Position numbers and translations under genes: made by a program. Positions 39,001 through 51,130 of a stretch of 64,000 nucleotides of DNA are shown here, piece by piece (position 1 is the first letter of the stretch; every line of letters starts with the position of its first letter). Below the pieces are notes generated by a model. That model saw only the letters and a program-made list of their open reading frames with translations, had not been told where the DNA came from and made no database searches. The stretch is from the NCBI GenBank assembly GCA_959347315.1, contig OY365815.1, positions 20,508,803-20,572,802 of the forward strand, in the 5' to 3' direction. The DNA is from Bimastos eiseni (taxonomy: Eukaryota > Annelida > Clitellata > Crassiclitellata > Lumbricidae).

Positions 39001-42000
39001 TCAGCTAATGCTGCTGCTGCTGCTGATGGTGGTGCCTGTACAGTCTTCTCCACTTCCCTCGCTTTATCCATCTCCTTTCTTGATGGCATGGAAGAGATAT
39101 CATCAGGCTCGCTTCCAAATTTTCGCCTCAACAGAAGCTGACTCTTTCTTGAGGGATCCAGGCTAACAGAGGTAATCTGAAATCAATCATTATGTGATTG
39201 AAATCAATAAATGAGACACTCGAATCAATCAGCAAACACTAACATCAATCGACAAGCCTTCATGATCTGTCCCTCAAAGATGTCTAAAACCAAACTACCA
39301 ATCAACATATTTTAAAACCACACTATCAATCAACATATTTTAAAACCACACTATCAATCAACATATTTTAAAACCATCCAGACTCACATTGCTCACATGA
39401 CTATTACTGGCAACCACTTAATGAACTGAAATCCTATTGGTTGAACTGCGTTTTGCTGTTTGTTCTGCTGCTTGTTTTGCTGTTTCAATGTTTTGCTGTT
39501 TCAACAGCAAGCCTCATTTTATAATATTGTGACCACCACAGAAAAGCACTTACCGGTTTGGATTCTCCACTTAGCCACTGTGCGACATCCATTGAAGGTG
39601 TGCCGCTAAAAGTATCCGGAAACAGATCGGAATGAAATTCTCGCAATGACTAAATAAGAAAAAGCGAATACAAAAACTTCTTAATGCTATAAGAAGCAGA
39701 GGATGGCCATGTTCAACTAAAAGTAGATTACTATTTAACCCTTTAAAGACCAGTGTGTAATAAAATGTATGGGAAAACATATGCAGCTGGTCGCTAAAGG
39801 GCTAAAGCTCTTCAAACAAGAGGCCAACCACAGAAAAACCTTCAAAGGTCAGCTGCCTTGAAGTATAGTTTTTTGACTGGTTTTCTGATTGCCGTAACCT
39901 TCCATTTTATTTGTCATCACTCTCTAGATGACTGGCAATTCTAAAGCCAAAGTCAGATAATGGAGGCCAAAGTATAATTGACATCTTCGTCATAAAATCC
40001 ACCTAAAAAGATCATTTAAAATTGAGATAGCATCAGTACCCAGTTGCAAATACCATTGAAACATTATGAAGAAATTACCAATATACAGTCCATCTAATCA
40101 TCTATAATAAAACATAATTTAATTATGAGCTGTATTGGTTTCCCAGTCTCTTTTAGTACACTCCCATAGTTAAAGCATTAAAATCTCACCTAGTTAGCAG
40201 TTATGTTTTAGTGCTTCTTATGTCTTGCTATGGGTTTCCTGTGTAATCATAAATTTTGTTTGTTATACCGATCTCATGTAATTTGTTACTTTGGTTTGTC
40301 AAATAAACTTGAATTGATATATTGGTTGATAAATGACTTTGGAAGTTAAATTATTTTAAGCCAGCAAAACAATTTCGGCTGCAGATGGCTAACCAGCAAA
40401 GTCAAACAGAGAGATTATGTGTGCTAACTTTTCTAGGAACGTTGTAAGAGACTGGAATGATAGACTGTTGAGCAAGTACAAGCAAACGATCAACTTCGCA
40501 GTTCATGACATCCAAGGCACGCTTTGGAACAAGGGCCAATCCCTTCAGCTGCTCCACTGTATCCACAGAATCTTAAACAAAATATCACCCTTGCACATAG
40601 CAGATATTTACCATTAATAACTAGTACCCTCAAAGAGCATCTAAAAAGAACCATAAAAGTATGCTCTCGTGTCAATCATTCAGACACTGACAAGTACTAG
40701 CCACTATCTTCACATTACTACTATTTGTATATTGCTCTTCATTATATTACAATAAATCCATATGTATTAGTTACTGGATTTGTTTTCCTTAAATAAAGAT
40801 GAACTAATATTGTTGATTTTGATATGTCCTAAGTAGTCATTTGAATAAAAGCTTCATTGACACACACATATATACATGTATATTGTGTTACCAGAAGACA
40901 AGAATCATTGGGATTTATTAAATGCTCTTTCAGATCTCCAATAATCAGACATTTCCTCAATTGTCATCTCACTCACAAGACTGTCAACTAGAAAACCTTC
41001 CATTTCAACAGATATTTCGTTTCTGATATTTAACTTCATAAAGTTCCAAACAAAATCGACTGAGAGCAGAGCAGATGAAAGCTCATTGAAAAAGCGACAT
41101 CAATACATAAAGTCAAAGGTTTAAGATGAAACCAACATATTTACTTTCGACAAGATATGGATCTTTGTCAGCCAGTTCCAGATAACGAATTGACGTATCT
41201 CCCTTTCACACACAGAAAGATACATAATGTTAGTTAAAAGATTAAATACCACCAAGATTAAAATAAATTTCAAAATGTTGTTCCCATTTGAATACAGCAT
41301 AAAGACAATTGGTAGACTATTTTGTGTATTAAGTAAACTAAGGACATCACACAGTGTACTTATGAATAGACAATATTTTACCCTATGTGTATATACAATC
41401 AACCCGCAGCAACCCTTTTTCCGTGATGGACTAAAGCTTGCCAAAGTCAGTAGGCTCATCCACCAATTTAAAAACTCTTAAGGTATGCCTTCCATTTTTT
41501 AACTAAGCCTGTTGGAGCACGGACAAGAGGAATGGAAATGAACAGCGGTTGACACCAATGGGTGAAGAACCGATGGACGAAGATGATGATGATTCACTAA
41601 GGGAAGTGAAGTCTGATTTGTCAAAGTTCATACCAGTGAAGTTCCTTCAGTACAGAAAGGAGGGGATAAACCAAGGCGAAATAAAATACTTCTCGCGGAC
41701 AAACTGCTGAACCACACAGAACCAGTGATACTTAATTTTATTATCCATTTTTCAAGTCTAGTTAACACCAATTTAAAAGACAATTTAACAAATTAAACAA
41801 GCAGAACTTAAACATGTAGCCTAACAACCAAATGACACAACAGCCACCATAGAATAGTGGTCATACACCCAATATCGTTTTCAGAAGACTTTAAATCTAT
41901 GTGCAAATGCTAAATTGTTATAATCAATTCATGTTATATTTAAAGCATAAAATCTACTCAAAAGTTATGAAAATGAAATGCTGAGAATTTTGTTTCCCCT

Positions 42001-45000
42001 TACTTTGCCAGCAAGAAACAGCATAGAAGTGTCAGGATCATAAAAAGGCATTAGTATTCTGAAACAAATCAAACTTTAGGATTCAAAAACAAAGCCAAAC
42101 ATTAAAATTACAAACAATAGGATAATAAACTAGGCCATAGGTCACGATTCTAAAGCAAGTGACACACATGGATTTCAAAACAAGTTAACATTAGAATGCC
42201 AAAGAATAAAATCGGGTTTTAAGAAAAAAAGCATTTGAATCCTAAACTAAAAATGTTCTGCCTATTTGAAAACCCAAAATATCCAACAACAAAATAAGTT
42301 TGGTTCTCCAAGTCATAAAATATTCTGCTGCTCACTTCCCATCTACCCTCAATCCACTGTTCCACTTCTCTCCCATATCCCTTCATCACTTGTCTTTCCC
42401 TTCACAGCATTCTAATCAGTTTCTGAAACAATAAGGAGTTTCTAAACATACAGCTTAAACAAATGAAAAGTTTGGCCAGACACCATGAATCTTCAACCAA
42501 ATTTCTCAATTACCCAGTGGATGAATCAAGACTTATGCTCTTCAGTGACTTGGTAAGGTTCCTCGTATCCCAAAGGTAAGCCTCTCTCTGCCTGGCCTGC
42601 AAAAGAAAGTCAGCAGACACAGTCAAAAGCAAAAAAAGACAAAAGGAACTAATCAACCACTTCTTATAAACCATTGAAGAAGCTGAAGAACAGTTTGAAC
42701 ATAACATCATACAGAAAAAACTACTTTGGGCATGACTGGTATTTAGAAAATGCAAGTCTGCAGACTTATTAAGAACACAAGCAGACAAGCAGGTTCACAT
42801 AATCTCTCTCTGTCTATAAAAACTATCTGCAGGAAGCAAGCAGAACCAGCTCCTTCTGAGTCTTTACACACACCACATGGTTCAGAAGGATTTTGCCAGG
42901 CATAAGGAACAATGATCGCTCTACAGAGTGCAGGAAGAAGGCAGTCAAGAAAGATAGGTAGATGATTAATAAGCTACCTTTTGTAAAAAGGAGCTCAAAT
43001 ACAAAGAAATCTAGGTAACCTGTTGAAATTAGAAGCATTCACTTTGATCTATAATGCCGAGAACTATTTTAATTTAAATTATTTTTATCAAGATCTCAAT
43101 GACAATTGGAGAACAAATATTTTACCGAACTAAATCCTGTGGATAGGATAAGGTCTTTGTCACCAAGCCATAAGACACGAGAATCCTTGTTGTTCTGATG
43201 TCCATTTACAGACTGTTACAGACAACAACCATTAAAATAAACATGTAAAACAAGATGCAGCACCAACACAACAGTCTATTATCAGTAATATATAATCGTT
43301 GCACCAAATGTCACAGACAAAGGCTGATATTCTAAGCACATTATCAACAGTCCAAAATATCAAAAACATCCAGATATGATTTTATAATTACTAAAATATC
43401 ATCATACCAGGTACTTAGTTTACCTGTTGTTTCTGAGCAGCTCTAACGTCAAACAATCGTATGGTCTTGTCACGGCACGATGTAACCATCAGCGACCCAT
43501 CTCCTTTCCAACTTAGGCTCTGAATCAGATCTCCATGATCCTTAAGTTCTGAATAATTACCATAAAAGGAGATTATTCGATTCATTTTATTGCAGCTATT
43601 GAAACCAAAATAGTATTCATCAATCGGCAACAACAGAGGACCCAGAAAGGACAATAGTCCCACTAGGTAGGGCCACCAAAAAACAATGCAGAGATGTAAC
43701 ACAGAACACAAAAACAATCAATTCAAAAAGTAGTTCCACAAGTCCATGGTCTCTTTACTATGACTGACAGTGGCTTCATAGATAATTAGAGTGTAAAACC
43801 TCATATTTTATACAATGAATGTCATTTTTAAGTTAAATCAATGTGTTCTTAAACCAATGGTGAGCCCTATTAAAAACCAAAGAAATCTGAAGACAAAGAG
43901 AAACTTGGAAAGCACATTCAAGATGCAAACCAAAGGTCAACATGAACTCTGTGGGGCAAACACATCCAAAATCTGGTCCATGATGTGGGCATTTTCATGA
44001 GTACCCATTCGAAAACATACTGCATGGGCACTCAGCTGTCAATGGGTAGCGTACCCTATGTCAGCACTAACAAGTCTTAGAACCAACTTATCTCAACTCA
44101 AGTTTCAACTGAACTTTTGAAAAATACAGTTCACTTAAATTTTTGACAGCAAATGTGGTATTCCTGAAAAACAACTTACCAATTGAGGCAGTCTGCTTCA
44201 ATACATCAAATATTTTCACACATTGACCCAAAGACAATGCGAGCAGACTCTCAACAACTGGATTCCACGCTATTGTGTCGATTCTCTTATCTTCCTGAGT
44301 CAGGATGCATGCTGGATTGCAGAATGTTCCCTTGATATCTTCCCTAGGAAGATGCCAAATCTTGGCCTAGCATATTCAAGCAACATAAAAACAAGTCATT
44401 AGTAGGAAATAATTACAGAAAAAGAACAAACTTCATTCTCTTACTGAACTTTAAATCAAACATGCTACAAATTATGTCATCCATTCAATGTGCTTGCACC
44501 TTCATTTCTGATTGCACTAATCTGTGACTCATTCCTAATTCACAATGAGAGAAACACATCTGAAAAGACAATAAACGAAGTCCAAAATTCTTCAGAAGCC
44601 TCAAAAGTACTATAGACAGTATATCGCATGAAGGGATGTGGACAGCGTTACTCAATGAAGGCTCAATAGAGAAACTGGAAATCAGGTGTGGCATAGATAA
44701 TTCAAGATGAACACGAAAGTACATCAAGGACATGTCTTATCATCACACCTGTTTAACCTAATATTATGCACTTAGCCTAAAAACATGGTGTGAAGAATAA
44801 AACTGAATGAAAGGCTTGTGAATAATCTTTGTTTGTTGACAACATAGCCATTAGTCGAAGAGAAGTATAAAAGAAACTGACACAGACAGACCAATTAATC
44901 ACAATCTCAGCACAACAGGTTCAATGAGTGTAACATGCTTCTGGCCATAAAGATGTAAGAGCCACATGAAAAAAGCAGTGATGCAGTGTACTCTGTTGTT

Positions 45001-46599
45001 TTCTTAGCTTCTGTATTCTGTTCTAATTTTCAAAGACTCTGTCAGACAAGACCATTACCGTAGAGTCTTGAGAGCAAGTGGCCAGTAGATAGTCATCAAA
45101 TGGACTGAAGTCAAAATCAGTTACAAAGTCTGAAAAAGAAAGAAACACACTTTAATAAGTGAATCAAATAAAAAAATTAGTCATGCGGAAACTGAAATGA
45201 TGTAACAAAGCCTCAGTATCTCTGCAAATACATAAAATCTGTCATTGCATAGCTAAAAACAAGTTTTCACATACAATATGCTGACTGGAATCATTTTCAA
45301 CAACAATAAAACAAAAACATTTTAAAGAACAGCAAAAAAGGTTTAAAATTCAATATTATTCTTCCTATTTTCGTGGCATCGCCATTTGCAAACTTCTGTT
45401 CGGCCACAAACCAGTAATAAATTACTTCTTCCACAAATTAGACTTGACACATTTGCATTTTGACCAGAAGTTGGTTTAAATTGCATAGTTACATCATAGT
45501 CTTGTTTACTTCATAGTTATCTTTAGCTTTGCCATTTACCTGAGTGTGCCTGAATTGTCGTCAGATTTTCCCCTCCATACCTTCCTTTTGCAGTGAGTGG
45601 CAGTGCTCCAAGTGCACTTCCACCTAAAGTTTTAAACATAACACAAGCACATTAATAAATTAATATAAAATTTTAGTAATGCTGCCATTTCCACTGCACT
45701 AGAAACCATTCCAAGAGAATGCTATGCAGCCACTGTCATAAACTTATAAATGTTAACGTTTGGGCAGGTCTGTGCCATAAGATACATTATGTTCTCTATA
45801 AATTAATATATAAATTATATAGTTATTAACAGACAGATAAATAACTTACCAGCCTGATCAATATTGAAGACCACATATGCAGCACTGGCTTTAATATGAT
45901 TACCACAAGAACTATTCAAGTTGCTTGCACTGATTTCTGTGATCCATTCCTAAAATAAGTTTAAGTATACAAAGATGTATCAAAGCTATACAGACAGTCT
46001 CTGACACTTCATATTAGATGTGTCTATTATTCAGTGAACACTGTTCATTACAACTGAACCACCAAAATCCTAACCTACTAAACATGAACTGATGTATAAC
46101 CCATATAATGGCAAGGTGTCTATCTAATAACGACTGCATATGTAAACCCTTTGCAGATTAATCCCTTTGAAATCTAGAGAACATTTGTAAACTATCTTAT
46201 CAGCTAAAAATTGTATAATTCAAAAGAGTCAATCTTTAAGATCAACATCTTGTTTCATAATCCTTTAACGACGACGAGCATGTACTACAATGTATGGTAA
46301 ACCAATGCAGCTCATCATTAAAGGGGCAAGCAAGGCTAGAAAAAATACATAGATAGCTCAACGTCTATTTATTATGTTTTCATTAAACATGCTCGCCCAT
46401 AAACCAAGAATTTACTTGGGAGGAATCCAAAGGTACAGCCTCTCAAATGGAGGACATACCCAGGCTACACCAACAGAGCCACCACAGAGCAAAATAAGCA
46501 TAACCTGATCAAGATAATAGCAGAGTTACAATAACCTACCTCCTTTTTAGGAATCTTAGCAGCTGCATTTTTATATTTTGATGGTTTAAACTTCCACAT
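29433..46599 (-). CDS. CORO7: Coronin-7 (tandem-coronin, POD-1 type), 26 coding exons
   Basis: Long coronin with two beta-propellers. Relatives act in Golgi traffic and in linking actin to microtubules. Coding exons 5' to 3': 46599-46540, 45949-45850, 45623-45540, 45129-45059, 44366-44180, 43548-43424, 43212-43126, 42596-42514, 42058-42004, 41202-41145, 40571-40429, 39649-39554, 39176-38988, 38500-38341, 37410-37232, 36677-36569, 36115-36029, 35367-35225, 34830-34726, 34379-34294, 33503-33365, 32555-32349, 31584-31449, 30581-30484, 30022-29936, 29441-29433. All have AG/GT borders and agreeing phases; total 2883 bases, 960 residues, close to the 925 of human CORO7. The start is MWKFKPSKYKNAAAKIPKKE, matching the family N-terminus. 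A TTTAG acceptor lies just upstream of the ATG (near 46626), so a non-coding first exon is likely. No frameshift or missing repeat is seen. Confidence 0.95.
30807..31239 (+). mobile_element. tRNA-derived SINE with LINE-like 3' end, flanked by a 12-bp duplication
   Basis: The tRNA-like head starts at 30864 (GGGGCACGGTGGCATAGTGG, then GGATCGCAGGTTCGAACCC). The 3' part can be read as REWLNDIKEWREEEIYVLTK, resembling the C-terminal end of RTE-like LINE polymerases. It is followed by an AATGATAATGATGATA tail. AATGGGACAACA occurs at 30795-30806 and again at 31240-31251, as a target-site duplication would. The 57 bp between the left duplication and the tRNA-like head are AT-rich and unexplained. The element lies in a coronin-7 intron, opposite to that gene. 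Confidence 0.7.
32080..32300 (+). pseudogene. Fragment of RTE-type LINE 3' end
   Basis: The plus-strand frame reads VENDESLQQTAMRRKLEFFR, then YLMQSDGLQKEMEKF. It resembles the RRK(L/M)xFFGHxMRxDGLEK motif downstream of the reverse transcriptase in RTE-like LINEs. It stops at TAG 32239 and is clearly truncated. It sits in the coronin-7 intron between exons 22 and 23, in opposite orientation. Confidence 0.55.
32349..37410 (-). other. CORO7: Coronin-7: second beta-propeller (residues ~500-851)
   Basis: Exons 15 to 22. Landmarks are SSVTDFEWDPFNDHRLVVG, CDDAKIRIWNIPEGGL, LYFVRFHPLASDVLASGSYD with MTIRLWDLQSEQEK, IFSFAWSQDGKRCATSCKDG, RVVWTCNDRLLVVTGFDR, the second coronin signature LDTSPSILIPYYDDDSSTLF, GDGIVRAYEV, and LSFLPKTEVDVRKVEFARAF. 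Three introns fall at positions and phases equivalent to the first propeller. Confidence 0.93.
35880..36022. repeat. (AT)n tract beside a coronin-7 splice donor
   Basis: Perfect AT dinucleotides run from about 35970 to 36017, with looser TATA blocks from 35888. The tract begins about 12 bases downstream of the donor of the exon at 36029-36115. Such a tract can form hairpins. Confidence 0.9.
37804..38120 (-). pseudogene. Non-LTR reverse-transcriptase C-terminal fragment in coronin-7 intron
   Basis: The minus-strand frame reads VILGVTITDRLSFDPHIDRI, then ASQSLYALRILVAHGL and LACLLYASPAWSGFANAGQR. This pattern (LG(V/I)...D..L.(F/W)..HI......A...L..LR...) is the thumb region after the catalytic motifs in CR1/Jockey-type elements. 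Its 5' truncation is evident, with no catalytic Asp-Asp present. It lies in the same orientation as the host gene, between exons 14 and 15. Confidence 0.72.
39290..39378. repeat. 28-bp tandem repeat, 3 copies
   Basis: Units starting ACTA(C/T)CAATCAACATATTT lie at 39294, 39322 and 39350, nearly identical. Located in the coronin-7 intron between exons 12 and 13. Confidence 0.92.
40130..40318 (+). mobile_element. 3' UTR remnant of a non-LTR element
   Basis: TATGGGTTTCCTGTGTAATC is followed by CAAATAAACTTGAATTGATA. The AATAAACTTGAATTGA end is typical of the 3' UTR and tail of Jockey/CR1-type elements. There is no coding part. It lies in a coronin-7 intron. Confidence 0.45.
40429..46599 (-). other. 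CORO7: Coronin-7: first beta-propeller (residues 1-351)
   Basis: Exons 1 to 11. Visible landmarks are the basic N-terminus, CGNHIKASAAYVVFNIDQAG, the WD blade DFVTDFDFSPFDDYLLATC with AKIWHLPRED, the blade HGDLIQSLSWKGDGSLMVTS with KTIRLFDVRA, the coronin signature LDSSTGILMPFYDPDTSMLF with LAGK, GDTSIRYLEL, and GLALVPKRALDVMNCEVDRL. The last two close the propeller. Exon 12 (39649-39554) then adds the EFHSDLFPDT motif, which follows the propeller in all coronins. Confidence 0.93.
41500..41600 (+). mobile_element. LINE/SINE 3' tail remnant
   Basis: GGTGAAGAACCGATGGACGA followed by AGATGATGATGATTC looks like the trinucleotide tail of an RTE-like LINE or a SINE dependent on it. The 5' limit is unknown. 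Confidence 0.35.
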
Positions 46600-47129
46600 T
46601 CTCAAATATAATGGCAAGCAATTTGATCTAAAATAAATAATCAAGCACAAATCACATTTCATTTTTAAATAATAGTTTGACTTAAAATCACTTATGTACA
46701 AAAACACACATAAATTATAAATAGAATTTATAATTATTGTTGCAAAGACCAGAAATAGACACTATGAACTGATCAATATATCAATCAATCTCAACTAAGA
46801 AATTCAACAAATTCAAAGATATTCTCTAAATACTAATCGAATGAAACGTCTCCTCATAAATGCAAGCTGACACTTGTTACATTCAACATCAAGTATGTTG
46901 AAGGTGTAACAGTTAGTTTTAGATTAACTCTGGCTAATGCCTGATGGCATGCACATCAGGGTCATTGCACCCTACACCTGGACAAACTACAATCTTGTCC
47001 ACCTCACAACCAGGTATAAATTGGCTAGTCCCAGCAAAATGAAACTAAACAAACAGGCCGTTGCAATAATTAATTTATTCAACAGGTTTTAACATAACAA
47101 CTGTATATATTCATCCCAACAACATATGT

Positions 47130-47235
47130 CACATATGAATCGATCAGGGCCAGATTAGGCATCATGATGTCAGTTAGGGTGAGGTTTGCAATGTGAGGGT
47201 TGGATAGGGTTAGAGTAAGGATCAGTGTTGTTTTT
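47130..47235. repeat. Diverged relative of the 25-kb MITE interior
   Basis: GTTAGGGTGAGGTTTGC, GGATAGGGTTAGAGTAAGG and ATCAGTGTTGTTTTT match in order the reverse complement of 25137-25215 in the MITE. No inverted ends could be found here. Confidence 0.35.
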
Positions 47236-48134
47236 AGATATATATGCGATAAAGCTCTGGCAGCAGAAAGATCGCTAAATAGTAGCTTCAAATTAACAAC
47301 ACTGTGTGATAACAAGGATCATTAGTGTCGCCCTCCTTTTTTATTCAGGTTTGGGACTGCCGGGACTGTCTGGGAGTGTCGCAGTGATTCATACTCCATA
47401 TTTGTATCGACCAATCACAGTGTGCCTACTATTTGCCACTACGGAAGGACAAAGATAATAAAAAATATTACAGAAAAACACTTCTTAATATTGACAAATA
47501 ATAAATAATCGCATGAATATAAATTATAGTGTTGATGCTACTTGTAACGTGCGGCCTTTTGTATGTACGAAAAATGATGGGCGTGTACGCCGGTCTTGCC
47601 GGACGCCTTGTAAGTCATGGATATAAATTCACCTACAATCAGCTCACGCTATATAAATTATTTATCTGGCACTTAACTTATAAAGATCTACCAAGTGCCT
47701 ACTTAGAAACCAACCTAGGATTATTTAAAACGAACTAACCATTTTAAAAACAGAAACTGAACTGACCTGTTTAATAAGCACTTCGTCTGCGACCTCTGAC
47801 TATCTGAATCAGGAAGGCCAGCTGATTGTATTATATTCCGTTGATCGTGGATCCAAGGACCAATTATACACTAAAATCAATAGCTTGGATCAAGAACCAA
47901 GAGATTCCTTGAGCGTGGATGGAGCGACGGTTGCATAATTCGAAAAATCCATCGTTGCATGCTTATAAAAAAGAATACACTACATGCGTTAAACTGATTC
48001 AAAACTAGTATGAAATTGATTTCACTCGGTAAACTTACTGCATAGTTATAGAGAGCGCCACCTGGTGAAACTCGCTGAAAACAACCTGAGCCTTTCGGCC
48101 CCTTTCCGTGGTATTCAAAAATAATAATATGAAC

Positions 48135-49007
48135 GAGACCAAAACCTCGAGACCAAGAGGTCCAAGACCAAGACCGGGAGGTCCGAGACCAAGACCAATA
48201 TCGGGTGGTCCGAGACCAAGAACTAGACCAAGACCGATACTCCTTTTTTTACAAACAATTTAATTTATTAAGACGCTAAAACGGAATAACACGCTTAAAA
48301 CATTAATTTTATTTGCTGAAGAATATTAATCTCAATAATAGTCCAGAAGACTGTTTTACTGGCCAGCCTGAACCTTTGCGGGTTCAGTCCTAGGCTTCGG
48401 CCTGAGAATATCGCACTATAAATTACTTACAGTAGCTTATACGATAGGTTATAAATAAGACATATGAACGAGTAGATTAGCGTTCCGTTTGAATGATGTA
48501 GGGCTGTAGGCATACTTGTACTCGGAATTGTAGGTTAACAGTGACTGCCCGTGGCCGACCACATAATAATTAGATTGTTCCAAAACCTTGAAAGTTATGA
48601 ATGCAAATTTTGAAATGGCTGGTTCCGTTGCAAATGCATATTTTTCCCATAGTAACTTGTGTATATATAATATATATATAATATATATAATATATATAAT
48701 ATATATATAATATATATATATAATATATATAATATATATAATATATATATAATATATATAATATATATATATATATATGGTCAGCACGTCGTACATCAAT
48801 AACAAGCGCGTATACATAACATCCGGTGTCTCTAATAACCGAAAATAACTGGTTAACAGTGGTTAACAGTGACTGCCCGTGGCCGACTACATAATAATTA
48901 GATTGTTCCAAAACCTTGACATTTATGAATGCAAATTTTGAAATGGCTGGTTCCGTTGCAAATGCATATTTTTCCCATAGTAACTTGTGTATATATATAT
49001 ATAATAT

Positions 49008-49046
<39 letters not shown>

Positions 49047-49372
49047 GGTCAGCATGTCGTACATCAATAACAAGCGCGTATACATAACATCCGGTGTCTC
49101 TAATAACCGAAAATAACTGACAGCTATCAAAGAAATTGCTCTGATACGGCAAATGACCAAGAACGCTGACCTAAGACAGCGATCAATCCCAAGACCGTTC
49201 CTTTAGGACCAAGACCAAGATCAATGGTCCGAGACCAAGACCAATGGTCCGAGACCAAGACCAAGATCAAAACCGGTGGTCCGAGACCAAGACCAATGGG
49301 TTCGAGACCAAGACCAAGGCCGCAGTTTTCCGGTCTCGAGACTAAAACCGCTGTCTCGAGACCACATCCCTG
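48135..49372 (-). mobile_element. Non-autonomous hAT-like element with GGTCTTGGTC-array ends (copy 2)
   Basis: On the plus strand it runs from GAGACCAAAACCTCGAGACC to GAGACCACATCCCTG, the exact inverse of the first copy's CAGGGATGTGGTCTC start. End arrays (48135-48240 and 49165-49365) are GAGACCAAGACC-type. The core shares ACGCTAAAACGGAATAACAC-type sequence with copy 1 (inverse at about 16170-16190). The CAGTGTTGGG terminus is lost here. ATATGA on both flanks is a weak 6-of-8 target-duplication match. Confidence 0.7.
48533..49120. repeat. Internal tandem duplication with (TA)n hairpins inside hAT-like copy 2
   Basis: The segment GGTTAACAGTGACTGCCCGT ... CGAAAATAACT occurs at 48533-48850 and again at 48861-49117. 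The copies differ mainly in the length of the ATATAT tract (48660-48778 versus 48989-49046). Copy 1 of the element at 15.5 kb has neither the duplication nor the TA tract. Confidence 0.8.
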
Positions 49373-50769
49373 ATATGAGGAGAATCATAGATATAATAAC
49401 CTTGCCCTTATAATATCTATGAGGCAAGGGTCAATACAATATAGGCCTACATCTAGAGTCCTTGCTATGCGGAGAATAGGCTGAGGTCCCCAAAAGCCGC
49501 ACATAATTGTTGATCGTGTGGATAAAATTGAATTGCATTGTACTTATATATTTCTATTGCGCCTCTCTCAGTACAACCTAATAAGAGCATGCCCGGGGTG
49601 CAAAATAAACAAGATTTTTTAACAATCAAAAGTTATTTTTTGTTTTTTTAGTTTTATTTGGTTTTTGGTTTTTAGTTTTCCTTTGAATCTTGTCACAACA
49701 GTTTTGTGATACAAAGCATCAAACACTGGATGAAAAAAGCTCCAACTTGTTTATGTAATAAATTTAGCTTGATCTCCGACTGAATAACACACAATTAGTA
49801 ATATAAATAGTAATATTAGTAAATTTTAAAAGATATATTTTAAGAAACCAAAAAATTGCCATTTTTGGTTTGGTTGGTTTTTTGTAAAAACCAAAAAGCC
49901 AAATAACCAAAAAACCAACATATTTGCAGCCCTGAATATGAGGTGCACTCATGCAAAAAGCCCATGGGAAAAGAAAAATTTGTAAAAAAGAATACGGACA
50001 GATGTACAAGGGATGTTTTAATATAAATTAAAAAAGTAATAAATTATATAGTATCTACCATACGGTCATTTTCTCTTGTAAATGTATGTTTAATAACAAA
50101 AATCATTTATCACATTGACATAATCATATTTCACGTTTCTGTAAATTTCCTTATAATTAGTGTCAGACATGAGCCTGTAAAAGCACTTTACTTTGAATAT
50201 TAATTTAAGTATTCTTATTATTATTATCATTGTTGTTGTTGTTGTTGCTGTTGTTGTTGTTGTTATTGTTAACATTGTTATTATTAACATTGTTATTCAT
50301 TAAATATATTTATTAATAATTCAATCTAGTTTGATAGCCTTTGGATAGGCCTGCGTTAGACTTGGAACTACTGAAAAATTTGAAAAAAACGAGGGGCACT
50401 GGTCGAGAAGTGTCTGCCCCGGGGCCTGCTGTGGTTCTCGACGCCCATGCAGACTGGAAGAGGTAGACAGACTAATGTAATGTAATGTAAAACCTCGAAA
50501 ATTCCTCAGCGCCCATAAAAGCCACGTCAGAGAGACCAGTTTATTCGCCGTCACTATACCAAATCAAGTCCGCAATAGCCAATCCTCTCGTTTCCTTTCG
50601 GTGCCGGGTCGAAATCCAGGGAGTCAAGCCGAGGAGACAGCATGGTGCTACTTTGGTAGTCGATGATGAGGGTTGTCATGTGGTGGCACAGGAGTAGAAT
50701 CTGGATAGGACACATAGGACTATAGATACTAGCAAGACATTGATAGAGATATTATCGGCCTCAGACCTT

Positions 50770-51130
50770 AGTCGTCGCCGCCTAATTGGAAGGCTCGTGC
50801 TGAGACGGGCACCTGTCGATTGGGCTCATTCGTTAACCAGGTGTTTTGTCGGTCTCCAGTGAGGCGGGCGATGTCGTCTGCGTTTGACCGCCTCTTTTCT
50901 ACCCCTCCGACGGACGCATCGTCCCAGCCCCCTCCCATTCCCTCCAATCCAACCACCCAGTGGGTGCCTGTTTCTCTCTGTCGTGTCCTTAGTTGCGTCT
51001 CTGCCGTCGTTGATGGTGTGTACTGAGCGAATGAGCACTATACTGACCACGAGCACTGACCTGAGCTCACTCACAATGGCAACACGGATACAATGATGAC
51101 TGCAAACAGCCTCTTGATCAGTCGGTCGAT
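50770..51130. promoter_or_regulatory. CpG-rich patch, candidate Wnt5 promoter/5' UTR
   Basis: It is locally enriched for CpG (GTCGTCGCCGCC, GAGGCGGGCGATGTCGTC, CCGACGGACGCATCGTCC) against AT-rich flanks and lies about 1.8 kb upstream of the Wnt5 start exon. The open frames on both strands look like by-products of composition. Promoter function is inferred only. Confidence 0.3.

Larger units (their letters stand above)
37232..39649 (-). other. CORO7: Coronin-7: inter-propeller linker (exons 12-15)
   Basis: Residues about 352-559. The segment is low in hydrophobics and rich in Ser, Lys and Glu, including RRKFGSEPDDISSMPSRKEM, an AAAAALAELDTQ stretch and an acidic part with SGGDGLGKSTSAHNT. It regains family conservation at RQSKFKHLQGSPMHKSLNIE and GESNFFHANCTFCAVPL, the start of the second propeller. 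It is probably flexible. Confidence 0.88.

Noticed and set aside
48449..49160. Minus-strand frames of 122-196 codons with Ile-Tyr runs
   Set aside because: They are produced by TATATA tracts in the duplicated block of the hAT-like element.
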